Assembly: GCA_904373265.1 (NCBI GenBank)
Contig: CAJFEE010000002.1
Coordinates: 1-64,000 of the forward strand
Reading direction: 5' to 3'
DNA from: Candidatus Harrysmithiimonas galli
Lineage (GTDB): Bacteria; Bacillota; Bacilli; CAJFEE01
DNA length: 64,000 nucleotides
Part shown: positions 19,844 to 28,949 of the stretch, piece by piece
Layout of the letters: each line of letters starts with the position of its first letter
Numbering within the stretch: position 1 is the first letter of the stretch
The notes under the pieces: model-generated
Told to the model about the DNA's origin: nothing
Databases searched by the model: none
What the model saw: only the letters and a program-made list of their open reading frames with translations
Translations under genes and position numbers: made by a program

Positions 19844-21502
19844 ATGAAGTACAAAAAAAGAAAAAAATGGACCATGTTGTTTTTCACAAGTACGATGATG
19901 ATATCAACAATTGTTGGTACAACATCAACGAAAGTACAGGCTGCCTCTGAAGAAAAAAAACCAACCAATGTGATTATGCTTGTAATGGATGGGACAAGTA
20001 ACAATGCTTTAACACTTGCACGTTGGTATAAAGGTGAAAGTTTAGCATTAGATGAAATTTTAACAGGTGCAGTACGGACATATTCAGCAGAATCAGCTAT
20101 TACAGATTCAGCACCTGCTGCAACAGCATTTGCAACAGGAAATAAATCCAATTCCGGATTTGTCGGTGTATTACCATCTACTGTAAATTCACCTGGACTT
20201 GCACAAATTTCTAAAGAAGATGCTTATAGACCTGTAGCCAATGTATTAGAAGGTGCAAAACAAGTAGGTAAAGCAACTGGGCTAATTGCAACTTCTGAAA
20301 TTCAACATGCAACACCAGCAGGATTTTCTGCACATGTGAATCATAGAAATCAATTTCCAGATATTGCTGAACAACAAGTTTATCAAAATATTGATGTCGT
20401 TTTAGGTGGCGGTCTAGAATTTTTAACACCAGGAACAGGTTCGCAGTCACGCAAAGATAATGAAAATTTAATTGAAGTTCTCATAGAAAAAAATTATGAT
20501 ATTGTTCGTACACGAGAAGAACTGTTCAATAGTACATCAACAAAAATTTGGGGTAGTTTTGCATCAAGAGATTTGGCTTATGATTTTGATCGCGCAAAAA
20601 CAAGACCAAGTGAGCCTACACTCGCTGAGATGACCAAAAAAGCCATTGATACTTTAAAAAAAGATGAGGATGGATTCTTCTTATTTGTTGAAGGAAGCAA
20701 AGTGGATTGGGCAGCGCATGAAAATGATACAATCGGTATCATTAGTGATATTCTAGCATTTGATTATGCTGTAAAAGAAGCAGTTGATTTTGCGAAAAAA
20801 GATGGAAATACACTGGTAATTGCTGTATCAGATCATGGGAATAGCGGAATTACAATGGGAAATTTAAATACAACCGATACGTATCCCACCATTCCAATAT
20901 CTGCTTATATTGACCCTTTGAAAAAGGCCACTATGACTGTTGAAGGTGCACTTGGACAATTAAAAGAAGATAGATCAAATATTGTTGAAGTTGCCGCTCT
21001 TTATGGATTGGATCATTTAACCGAACAAGAAATTACTACTTTAAAATCTACAGAAGATTTAAGTAGTGAAATGGTAAAAATGCTTGCTGTGCGTGCGAAT
21101 ATTGGTTATACAACAGGAGGGCACACAGGAGAAGATGTATTTTTATATTCATATGGCCCTTCTAAAATAACAGGTCTTGTTGAAAATACAGATTTGGCAC
21201 AAATTATGGCGAAGTTTATGGGATTTGATTTAAAAAAATTGACCGAGGACTTATATGTACCTGCAACAAAGGCATTTGAGGAAAAAGGATTTTCTACAAA
21301 AATCGATACTTCAGACAAAGAAAATCCAAAATTTATCGCACAAAAGGCAGATACAACCATTATAATCCCAGTGAATAAAAACATTGTCATCTATGAACAA
21401 GCTTCCACAAAAAAACAAACTGTTCAAACTTTTAATACCATTAATGTCTACAATGGTACAGACTTTTATATATCTATGGACGTTTTAAATGAGGTAAAAT
21501 AA
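19844..21502 (+). CDS. phoA: Exported alkaline phosphatase
   Basis: A protein of 552 residues starting at 19844 after AAGGAGG. A Lys/Arg-rich signal peptide with cleavage near VQA-A (about residue 33) exports it. The family motifs are present: MLVMDGTSNNAL (first metal Asp), catalytic Ser in TDSAPAATAFATGN, DWAAHEND, AVSDHGNSG and TTGGHTGEDV (zinc ligands). The enzyme hydrolyses phosphomonoesters at the cell surface. A C-terminal extension of about 90 residues (from about 460) looks like a separate wall- or substrate-interacting module. No Pho-box could be called with confidence. Monocistronic, with terminator at 21559. Confidence 0.93.
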   Translation: MKYKKRKKWTMLFFTSTMMISTIVGTTSTKVQAASEEKKPTNVIMLVMDGTSNNALTLARWYKGESLALDEILTGAVRTYSAESAITDSAPAATAFATGNKSNSGFVGVLPSTVNSPGLAQISKEDAYRPVANVLEGAKQVGKATGLIATSEIQHATPAGFSAHVNHRNQFPDIAEQQVYQNIDVVLGGGLEFLTPGTGSQSRKDNENLIEVLIEKNYDIVRTREELFNSTSTKIWGSFASRDLAYDFDRAKTRPSEPTLAEMTKKAIDTLKKDEDGFFLFVEGSKVDWAAHENDTIGIISDILAFDYAVKEAVDFAKKDGNTLVIAVSDHGNSGITMGNLNTTDTYPTIPISAYIDPLKKATMTVEGALGQLKEDRSNIVEVAALYGLDHLTEQEITTLKSTEDLSSEMVKMLAVRANIGYTTGGHTGEDVFLYSYGPSKITGLVENTDLAQIMAKFMGFDLKKLTEDLYVPATKAFEEKGFSTKIDTSDKENPKFIAQKADTTIIIPVNKNIVIYEQASTKKQTVQTFNTINVYNGTDFYISMDVLNEVK

Positions 21503-21540
21503 ATATCATTGAAATGACAAAAAGAGATGAAGAAAAAAGA

Positions 21541-21660
21541 ATTTGAGGCAAAAAACAAATGAACAGGTGTAAAATTTACATCTGTTCATCTTTTTTGACT
21601 GTATGAACTTTATCGTTTGAAAGGATTCGTTTATACGGATAAAGATTTTCTTTTTTCCAA
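21541..21660. repeat. Decayed dispersed repeat, copy 1
   Basis: From the phoA terminator to about 21660 the DNA aligns by eye with 62130-62220: both contain CTTTTTTGACT, then A(C)ACTTT, ATTCGTT and TTTTTTCCA in the same order and spacing. Identity is roughly two thirds. The remaining gap to the thiol peroxidase gene (to 21913) holds nothing else that I recognise. Confidence 0.4.
21559..21596 (+). terminator. Intrinsic terminator of phoA
   Basis: ATGAACAGGTGTAAA (21559-21573) pairs with TTTACATCTGTTCAT (21575-21589), allowing one G-U pair, followed by CTTTTTT. The innermost pairs must open to form the loop. Confidence 0.85.
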
Positions 21661-21913
21661 CTCATATGATCAACAAAAGATTATCATTTCTCTTTATTCG
21701 CCTAAATTTATTATATTAAAAAGCTGAATAAAATACCTCAATCAGCAAATAAGTGAAGCTATAAAAATTACAAGAAATTCAATAAATCTCAACAACTTAG
21801 TATAACAGAGCATCCTGAAACAAGATTACAAATGAATTCTCCAATATAAAAAGAGCAGATTTCTTAGATTTTTTGTTCTAGTTTATTTTATAGTGGGCGG
21901 TTTTTTTTATATA

Positions 21914-22420
21914 TTATTTTGTTAACGCTTTTACCGCTTCTAATGCAGCATCATAGTCTGGATGTGTTGTTACTTCTGGTACATATTCCACATAAGTAAC
22001 TTTTCCCTCTTGATTAACTACAAAGATGGCTCGTGCAAGTAAACGAAGTTCTTGAATAAGAACACCATAATTTTTACCAAATGAAGCATCCTTATGGTCA
22101 GAAACCGTTTGTATTTTATCAATACCAGCCGCACCACACCAGCGTGTTTGTGCAAATGGCAAGTCCATAGAAACTGTATAAACCATAACATCTTCTCCGA
22201 ATTTTGCAGCCATCTCATTAAATTTTCGTGTTTGTGTATCACATACACCTGTATCAATAGATGGAATAACACTGAATAAACGGATTTTCCCTTCAGAATC
22301 TTTTAATGTAACTTCAGATAGATCATTTGCAAGTACCTTGAAATCAGGTGCTTGATCACCTACTTTGATTTCTTGTCCGATCAATGTTACAGGATCATCA
22401 TTAAATGTGATTTTTGCCAT
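21914..22420 (-). CDS. tpx: Thiol peroxidase (atypical 2-Cys peroxiredoxin)
   Basis: A protein of 168 residues, family length. The peroxidatic cysteine is in [15 protein letters not shown] and the resolving cysteine in RWCGAAG, as in Tpx. The N-terminus has [10 protein letters not shown]. It reduces hydrogen and alkyl hydroperoxides using thioredoxin. The ATG at 22420 follows AAGGAGGAAATAAA. Stands alone on the minus strand. Confidence 0.97.
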   Translation of the reverse strand: MAKITFNDDPVTLIGQEIKVGDQAPDFKVLANDLSEVTLKDSEGKIRLFSVIPSIDTGVCDTQTRKFNEMAAKFGEDVMVYTVSMDLPFAQTRWCGAAGIDKIQTVSDHKDASFGKNYGVLIQELRLLARAIFVVNQEGKVTYVEYVPEVTTHPDYDAALEAVKALTK

Positions 22421-23680
22421 TTTATTTCCTCCTTATAAATAATGGAATCGTTAGGTTTGTGAATCAACACTACTTGGGAACAACATCTCTTTACTTTACC
22501 AACAGGTGGGCATTCTTTATTGATTCAATCATTTGAATCTATATATTCATCACAAAAAATTGGAAAAAAATTGATCAAAGAATCTGGTTCAAATTATGCT
22601 TTAACCGCATCATATTTTTATGATTCATCCATGAATATTTTTTGTCCAACCATATTCAATTTATGTGTATCACACCTAGCTTTTCCTTTTATTTAATATA
22701 GCATTGATTTTTTAAGCATACAAATACTTAGATTGGCTTTTTTCATTATTTTAGGATATATAAATAAAGAAGTAATTCGATAAATGATTTTTCGATACTA
22801 CTCAGATAGGACAAACAATGCTACTATATTTAGGCATACAATAAAACACCAAGTAAATCGGTTAAATCTATAGTTGGTGTTATTTTATAAACTGTATACT
22901 TTCCTATTTTTTCAATAAAACCTTGATTGAAATTGTCTCTGCCTGCAAATTATATTGTTGTATCTGAACATCATTTGTTTCTAAACATAATATAAATAAA
23001 ATTCCCAGACAAAAAACGCACTTTCTGATAAAAAATATATTTTTATTGAAAAATATAATATATTATTATATCTGTTATAAAGAATGAGTAGTTATAGAAA
23101 TATTTCTAAGACAATTTATTATTAAAATTTGGACATATATTTTTTAAAAACAAAAAGATTGGAGGATTTTCTTTTATAAAATTATGATGGAGAAGACACT
23201 GTGGAAATAAAAAAATATTTTCCAAACAAGATGACAAAACTTTTTCAACAAAATATTTTTCCATATGATTCCTACTTTTTCCATTGTCTGTAAGACTTAT
23301 AAGTATAAAAACACATAAAAATTTTTATAATAAATTATTTAGCAAAACCATTTATCAAATCTAACTATAAGAACTGTTTAATTTTATTACAGTTTGCATG
23401 TACAAATAAAACAAAGCATAAATTATACAAATAACATATATCATTCAAAAAATACACTTATAAAAGATTTTATTTTGAGAATTAAATAAAATTGGATGTA
23501 TACCCTTTCATTTCATCTTAAATGTCAGTAATATATAGATTTGGAAATGATTCCACAAATGGAATAAATAAAAAACCTAATGATCCTTTAATGAAATATC
23601 CATAGCAATAAGACATGTCAAATCAATCGATTTCTTAATTATGAAATTCCAGACATAACCTGTCAAATGGTTTATTCTAT
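22421..23680. other. AT-rich intergenic region of 1.3 kb
   Basis: No intact gene. From about 22471 to 22698 a 76-codon frame without start codon reads TWEQHLFTLPTGGHSLLIQS..., which could be a relic, but I do not recognise it. Around 22837-22887 a hairpin with AACACCAA and TTGGTGTT arms resembles a terminator. The remainder has very high A+T and no structure I can support. Confidence 0.4.
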
Positions 23681-23719
23681 AAAAAACGTAAGTGAAACGG
23701 TAAAGGCGTTTCACTTACG
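23681..23719 (-). terminator. Intrinsic terminator of the proline symporter gene
   Basis: Perfect 13-bp stem CGTAAGTGAAACG (23687-23699) and CGTTTCACTTACG (23707-23719), seven-base loop, and six T on the minus strand (complement of 23681-23686). Confidence 0.93.
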
Positions 23720-23757
23720 ACTTGTGCATTGTCTTAACCCATTTCATTTATTTTCAA

Positions 23758-25221
23758 TCACTTCATATTTTTCACCGCATCAAATTCATTCGTTATTTCT
23801 TTTGGAACTTTTGTCATGAAACTTACAACAACAATTAATAAAGAAGAGATCAAAAAGCCTGGTATAATTTCATAAATGTCAAAAATCCCGCCTTCTTGCG
23901 AAAGCCAAAACAATACAGTAACTCCACCAGAAAGCATCCCTGCGATCGCACCAGCACGTGTCATACGTCGCCAGAAAAGCGAAAACAAAATCAAAGGTCC
24001 AAATGTTGCACCAAATCCACTCCATGCATTGGAAACCAAACCGAATACCGAGCTATTTGGATCCATTGCAATGAAAATAGCAATACCGGAAACTACAATC
24101 ACAATGAAACGGCTAACCCAAACCAAAGAAATGTCATTTTTCTTTTTCTTAAACAAAGTCGCATACAAATCCTGAGAAACTGCCGATGCTGTAACCAAAA
24201 GCTGTGAGCTTGCTGTACTCATAATTGCAGCTAAAATCGCAGTCAGTAAAATTCCAGCAATAATATCTGGAAACATACGATCAATCATATTCATATAAAT
24301 CGTTTCTGGATCAGCTAAATTTGGCATATAAGCCCGTCCAATAACACCAATCATCGTTGCGGCTGTTAATGTGACACAAACCCAAACCATTGCAATAATT
24401 CTTGCCTTTTGAATATTTTCCGGCGAATCAATGGCCATAAAACGTGTTAAAATATGTGGCTGCCCGAAATAACCAAGCCCCCAACCCAATGCCGATGCCA
24501 AAAGCAAAGCATTGATGTCATTCCCATCCATTGGAAAAAAACCGAGTGTTTCTGGTGTAATCGCTGCCAACCGCTCCGTTAATCCGCTCGTCCAGCCAAT
24601 TTCACTCAGCGCAACGATCGGAACAACCATTAAAGCAAAAAACATAATCAGTCCTTGAATCGTATCCGTCCAACATACTGCCAAAAAACCACCTAAAGTT
24701 GTATACGCCAAAATAATTAACGCACCAATTACCAAGCCAACTGTATAATTTACATCAAATACGGTTGAAAACAGCTTCGCACCTGCCGAAAAACCTGACG
24801 CAGTATAAACCAAAAAGAAAATTAAGATAAAAATTGCTGAGGAAACGCGCAAAAAATGACTGTGATCTCGAAACCGATTTTCGAAATAATCGGACAAAGT
24901 TAAGGAGTTCCCTGATTTTTCCGTATATAACCGCAAACGTTTGGCAACAAATAGCCAGTTTAAATATGTACCCAATATCAATCCAATTACAGTCCAAATC
25001 GCTTCCGATGTCCCTGTATAAACCATATATGCAGTACCAGGCAATCCGATAAGTAACCATCCGCTCATATCTGAAGCTTGTGCCGACATTGCCGTTAGCC
25101 AAGTTCCAAGCTTCCTTCCACCCAAGATAAAATCTGACATATTGCTTGTTTTATTATAAAACAGAAAACCGATAAACACCATCAGTGCCAAATAGACAAA
25201 AAACACGATACCAATAACCAT
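23758..25221 (-). CDS. putP: Sodium/proline symporter
   Basis: A protein of 487 residues with about thirteen membrane segments, of the sodium:solute symporter family (SSS). The stretch SDFILGGRKLGTWLTAMSAQASDMSGWL and the later GYFGQPHILTRFMAI are typical of PutP/OpuE, and ILAAIMSTASSQLLV carries the conserved sodium-site serines in TM9. It couples sodium entry to proline uptake, for nutrition or osmoprotection. The fifth codon ATG (25221) is preferred, since GAGGGG lies four bases upstream, although an ATG at 25233 is also possible. Confidence 0.93.
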   Translation of the reverse strand: MVIGIVFFVYLALMVFIGFLFYNKTSNMSDFILGGRKLGTWLTAMSAQASDMSGWLLIGLPGTAYMVYTGTSEAIWTVIGLILGTYLNWLFVAKRLRLYTEKSGNSLTLSDYFENRFRDHSHFLRVSSAIFILIFFLVYTASGFSAGAKLFSTVFDVNYTVGLVIGALIILAYTTLGGFLAVCWTDTIQGLIMFFALMVVPIVALSEIGWTSGLTERLAAITPETLGFFPMDGNDINALLLASALGWGLGYFGQPHILTRFMAIDSPENIQKARIIAMVWVCVTLTAATMIGVIGRAYMPNLADPETIYMNMIDRMFPDIIAGILLTAILAAIMSTASSQLLVTASAVSQDLYATLFKKKKNDISLVWVSRFIVIVVSGIAIFIAMDPNSSVFGLVSNAWSGFGATFGPLILFSLFWRRMTRAGAIAGMLSGGVTVLFWLSQEGGIFDIYEIIPGFLISSLLIVVVSFMTKVPKEITNEFDAVKNMK

Positions 25222-25853
25222 ATTTCCCCTCATTTCCTTAATATTGTCATTTTATATGCAGCCTATATTATAGCAGATTTTTACAACTCTTTTACAATCT
25301 CTATGCATTTTCGAAGGAAAAACATAGATCCTAGAGATTTATTCTACTTAGCAACTGGTCAAACAACAGATTTGCCAATAGAAAAGTAAGCACAAAAAAT
25401 AAAAGCATGAAAAAACACTTATTATGTAGGAATAACCAAACAGAAAAGAAAAATATTTTTGCATACATTTTCCCATATGTTTTAGAAAACACATGAAAGA
25501 GCTAGAACAAAAAAACGAACACAATTATTTTATCCTTTACAGTGCTTTATTTTATACATACCTTCAAATTAACACTTATTTTAATATGACTTTCTTTAAA
25601 AAGGAAGTTGCAGCAAAAAAATGGTTATCATAGGTAAATAAATCATCTTTAATAACTTATGAAAAAACTCGATATAACTAGCAATTCACAGCTTATAGCT
25701 ACTGAAAAACCTTCGGCTTAAATCGATTCAAACAGTAAATATATTTCTTCAATTTACCAGAAAAAGAGCATCGTTTATTGGAGTAAACTTTTTTACATTT
25801 TACTTCCCTCTTACCATTTTCTAATATGCATTCCCATAGTCCATTTTGAAACT
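25222..25853. other. AT-rich intergenic region
   Basis: No gene or clear relic was found between the symporter promoter region and the inverted-repeat-bounded segment that begins near 25854. Confidence 0.5.
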
Positions 25854-26014
25854 CCCAATTCCCTTTTGTGTTCCCGGAGTAGGATCAGCTGGGCCAAGTG
25901 TAGATTTATTCATTAGGGGCTATAATGGTATTCCCGCCATCATTTCCGCCGTTAAATCCTCGTGGGCTCCTCTCCTATGGTCTCGTTGTATGCTACTTCT
26001 GCCTGTTGGCATAG

Positions 26015-26051
26015 AAAAAGGGCAGCCGAACAAATTCCAGCTGTCCTTTTT
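26015..26051 (-). terminator. Intrinsic terminator of the small membrane protein gene
   Basis: AAAAAGGGCAGC (26015-26026) pairs with GCTGTCCTTTTT (26040-26051), with one G-U or mismatch position and a 13-base loop; on the minus strand it ends in a T-run. Confidence 0.75.
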
Positions 26052-26149
26052 GACTGATTATTTAGCTTTTACAGGGTATTACTCAATATAAATGGCAACT
26101 TGATAACTACTGTGCTGGCTGATATTTCCTAATGTATCTTTCAACACTA

Positions 26150-26359
26150 TCAAGATAAAGCGCCCGGAACCTTGTTTCTTTTGCTTACGAATTTCCTGTC
26201 AATTATGCCAAGTACTCCAGCTATAATCAGACTGGCAAGTACTGCCCCTAATACCACTGGCTTTACACTTTCTGTTAAATCTCCAAAAAGCAGCATTACT
26301 ATAAACTCTACTCCACCTAAAAGTGTAGAAGCCTGAATGATCCTAATAACATATTTCAT
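26150..26359 (-). CDS. Small two-helix membrane protein, unknown
   Basis: A protein of 69 residues that starts at the ATG at 26359, eight bases after AAAGGAGA. Two hydrophobic helices (about residues 8-27 and 38-57) are followed by a basic tail (IDRKFVSKRNKVP). I do not recognise a family. It lies inside the GC-richer, inverted-repeat-bounded segment and has its own terminator, so it looks like a complete, independently acquired cistron. Confidence 0.65.
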   Translation of the reverse strand: MKYVIRIIQASTLLGGVEFIVMLLFGDLTESVKPVVLGAVLASLIIAGVLGIIDRKFVSKRNKVPGALS

Positions 26360-26430
26360 GCCTATATCTCCTTTCAAAACTGAAAATTGCTATTCGTGCT
26401 TTGCAACCGGGAACACAAAGTCGAATTGGG

Positions 26431-26723
26431 AATTTTGAAAAACGACAACTGAAAAAACAAGTTCTTTTTGTAAAAATTGAATAATCATTGTTTTTAAAAC
26501 CATATGTTTTTTATACCACAATCCTTTTTACTCAAGAAACCATTTCCCTTACCTTTTTATATTTTTAAAAAAAAGAATCTTTCGATATTATTAAATGGAA
26601 ATCTGAAATTTGATATGCATACCTTTTTGTCCATTCTTATCCTTGATTCAACTTTTTCTACCGCAGTCTTCTCATGAATGTCTCCAAGACAAAATCCTCC
26701 TTCATCGTTATACCCTCCCTTTT
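26431..26723. other. Intergenic region downstream of the methyltransferase gene
   Basis: AT-rich; no gene or definite hairpin was seen. Confidence 0.4.
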
Positions 26724-27377
26724 CTAACCTCTATTGGGAGCAAAATCAAGTGACTTATCTGTTCCATTCAGACGGAAAATCATAAAACATTCTGAACCAT
26801 TTGAACCAGAGACAGCTTCTGTTTCAATTTCAAAAAGTAAGATAAAAGCTGTTCTTTTTTCTAAAAAATATCGATAATCCGTTGTTGGATAATATAAGAT
26901 TAAATCAACTGTACGTGGATATGCCTCAACCGACGATAAAATTTTTCCAACTACTTGCATAAACACCTGAACGGAAAATGGATGAAAAAAGTAAAATGTA
27001 TTTTCTTTCGGGCATACTGTATAATTTTCCGCCAATCCGTGATGAAAGCAAATTGAACGAACATGCAGCCTTTGCCCTTTCTGAAATGTCACCAAATTTT
27101 TTTGTGCAACCTGTAAAAAACCTTCGTCCATCTCAATACCAACAGACGGAATACGATGAAATGCAAAAATATAAAATCCAACTCTTCCTTTTCCAGAACC
27201 ATAATCCACCCATTTTGGATTGGAAAGTGGCTCATACACTTGAAACAATTTTTCCAGTGCTGCATATGGTGTTGGCTCATAACGATGATAATGCAAGGAA
27301 CGATGAAAGCCTTGCTGTACACCTCTTGTATTAATTTGTAAAAACATATCCAGCTCTTTTTCTTTCAAAAATTCCAC
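26724..27377 (-). CDS. Class I SAM-dependent methyltransferase-like protein
   Basis: A protein of 217 residues. The motif WVDYGSGKGRVGFYIFAF is a SAM-binding motif I, followed by VGIEMDEGFL (motif II acidic residue), and YFFHPFSVQVFMQVV in the position of motif IV. The substrate is unknown. It starts with GTG at 27377 close to AAGG; the exact start is uncertain. It follows alkD by nine bases, so it is the third gene of the ogt-alkD unit, which hints at a role with nucleic acids but does not prove one. Confidence 0.75.
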   Translation of the reverse strand: MEFLKEKELDMFLQINTRGVQQGFHRSLHYHRYEPTPYAALEKLFQVYEPLSNPKWVDYGSGKGRVGFYIFAFHRIPSVGIEMDEGFLQVAQKNLVTFQKGQRLHVRSICFHHGLAENYTVCPKENTFYFFHPFSVQVFMQVVGKILSSVEAYPRTVDLILYYPTTDYRYFLEKRTAFILLFEIETEAVSGSNGSECFMIFRLNGTDKSLDFAPNRG

Positions 27378-27386
27378 ACACCTTCT

Positions 27387-28088
27387 TTAATGAACCTTTT
27401 TCCGATTCAGAGCCGCTCGCTTTTCCTGAATTTTGAATCTCTGCTCAATTGAAATGCGATTCGATTCAATGATTTTTTGATATGTTTTTTGTAAAACATC
27501 AGATGAATAAATTCTTTCATCAAAATACGGCCATACTTGATCCGAATTTTTTACATAAGCCGTGCTTAATGCCCAGGCAACCGCCATTTTTACATAATAA
27601 TCAGAACAATCAACAGTACGGAGTAATTCTAATGCATGTAACAAATATATTTCATCCAAATAATAATTGAGCAGCATGACAACGGCAAAGCGAACTGCAT
27701 AGGGCTCCTTTTTTTGAAAATATGGCAAAAGAAATTGCCATACCACTGCCTGATTTTTTTTCGTAAACTTTAGGCTGTTACAAAAACTGTCACAAACACT
27801 CCAATTATTTATTTTTGGTACAAACCATGCAATCCATTTTAAACGTTCTTCATCCGACATTTCCGCTTGCCCGATAACAAATCCTTTCAGCATAATTTCC
27901 TCAAACCAACTTTCATCTGCTTTTTGCAAAAATTCTCGCCAAATTTCTGTTTTAGCCAATTCCTTTGCTTTTTTCCGAAGTAGCGGAAGTCGTACACCAA
28001 TTAAATTGCTCACACTGGGTAATAATTTTAAAGAAAATGCTCGATACTTGGGATCTTCATTCTCCTTTAACCACACTTTAATCTGCAT
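27387..28088 (-). CDS. alkD: DNA alkylation repair protein (AlkD-like HEAT glycosylase)
   Basis: A protein of about 233 residues composed of HEAT-like helical repeats, with VRLPLLRKKAKELAK near the N-terminus and NNWSVCDSFCNSL in the middle, where AlkD relatives carry the conserved WD/D region that contacts DNA. AlkD excises N3- and N7-alkylpurines. The ATG at 28088 is preferred, with GGGTGAG just upstream; it overlaps the ogt stop by 11 bases. Its position directly behind ogt supports a shared alkylation-repair role. Confidence 0.88.
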   Translation of the reverse strand: MQIKVWLKENEDPKYRAFSLKLLPSVSNLIGVRLPLLRKKAKELAKTEIWREFLQKADESWFEEIMLKGFVIGQAEMSDEERLKWIAWFVPKINNWSVCDSFCNSLKFTKKNQAVVWQFLLPYFQKKEPYAVRFAVVMLLNYYLDEIYLLHALELLRTVDCSDYYVKMAVAWALSTAYVKNSDQVWPYFDERIYSSDVLQKTYQKIIESNRISIEQRFKIQEKRAALNRKKVH

Positions 28089-28557
28089 ACTTCTCACCCT
28101 TTTCTAATGTCAACAACCATTGTTTCAAATGAATTCCACCAGAAAATCCGGTTAGACTTCCATTTTTTCCGACTACTCGGTGACAAGGAATAAAAATGCC
28201 AATTGGATTTTGATGATTTGCCATACCAACTGCACGATAAGCTTTGGGATGACCAATGGTTTCTGCAATTTGCTGATAACTTCGTGTTTGCCCATAAGGA
28301 ATTTGTAATAATGCTTGCCAAACCTTTTGTTGAAACGGAGTACCCGATGGAGCCAAAGGAATAGAAAAAGATGTTCGAATCCCTCGAAAATACTGTATAA
28401 GCTGAATGTAAGCTTCTTTCATCAACGCAGTCTCACATTCCATTGTAGATTTTTCTATTTCCTTAGAGATAATCCATGTCAAACGGGTAATCGCTACTTC
28501 ATTTGCTGTCATTTGAATAGAGCCAATTGGCGTTGAATAAGTAAAGGTAAATTCCAT
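28078..28557 (-). CDS. ogt: Methylated-DNA--protein-cysteine methyltransferase
   Basis: A protein of 159 residues. The active-site motif IPCHRVVG carries the acceptor cysteine, and the DNA-binding helix-turn-helix GQTRSYQQIAETIGHPKAYRAVGMA precedes it. The enzyme transfers the methyl group from O6-methylguanine to itself, once only. It is the first gene of the ogt-alkD-methyltransferase operon. The ATG at 28557 follows AAGGAGAAATT. Confidence 0.95.
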   Translation of the reverse strand: MEFTFTYSTPIGSIQMTANEVAITRLTWIISKEIEKSTMECETALMKEAYIQLIQYFRGIRTSFSIPLAPSGTPFQQKVWQALLQIPYGQTRSYQQIAETIGHPKAYRAVGMANHQNPIGIFIPCHRVVGKNGSLTGFSGGIHLKQWLLTLEKGEKYAD

Positions 28558-28949
28558 AATTTCTCCTTATAGCAAAAAATAAATTATTTCAAAAAACATA
28601 ATATTCTAATAAATATTTTTAAAAACTTTCCAAATCCTATCCGTTCAGAATCAAAAAGTCATAAAAACGAAAACCAATTTATACTGGAATATATATAAAA
28701 AGTGCAGGAGTCGTTTTCTTAAACTTATCCCACACTTTTTCCATTGATTTTCCAACTGACAAAGAAAGCACTTTAGAATTTTTTCAATATTAAACAATGG
28801 AGCTTCTATACATCAAATATTGTTTTGCATCTTGCTTTAAGCCCATAAATCCAAATGAAACCCGTCTAATTTTTCCTTTTACTATATAAAAGAACCATAA
28901 ACCGTTTCATAAAATCGAATCAACGAGCATCAAATCTGTTCATATTTTA
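28558..28949. other. Intergenic region between htpG and ogt
   Basis: Holds the ogt promoter and the htpG 3' end. A weak hairpin (AAAAAGTG near 28698 with CACTTTTT near 28733) is the only structure seen. Confidence 0.4.

Larger units (their letters stand above)
25854..26430. mobile_element. Inverted-repeat-bounded segment of 577 bp
   Basis: The left end CCCAATTCCCTTTTGTGTTC (25854-25873, then CCGG to 25877) and the complement of the right end (26407-26430) match at 21 of 24 positions, in inverted orientation. The segment between is visibly richer in G+C than its surroundings and carries a tiny membrane protein gene with its own ribosome-binding site and terminator. There is no transposase. 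This fits a small non-autonomous element or a transferred cassette. Target-site duplications were not identified, so the mobile nature is an inference. Confidence 0.45.

Noticed and set aside
25846-26091. An 81-codon plus frame inside the inverted-repeat-bounded segment
   Set aside because: It starts within the left inverted repeat, lacks a ribosome-binding site and runs through the terminator of the opposite-strand gene.
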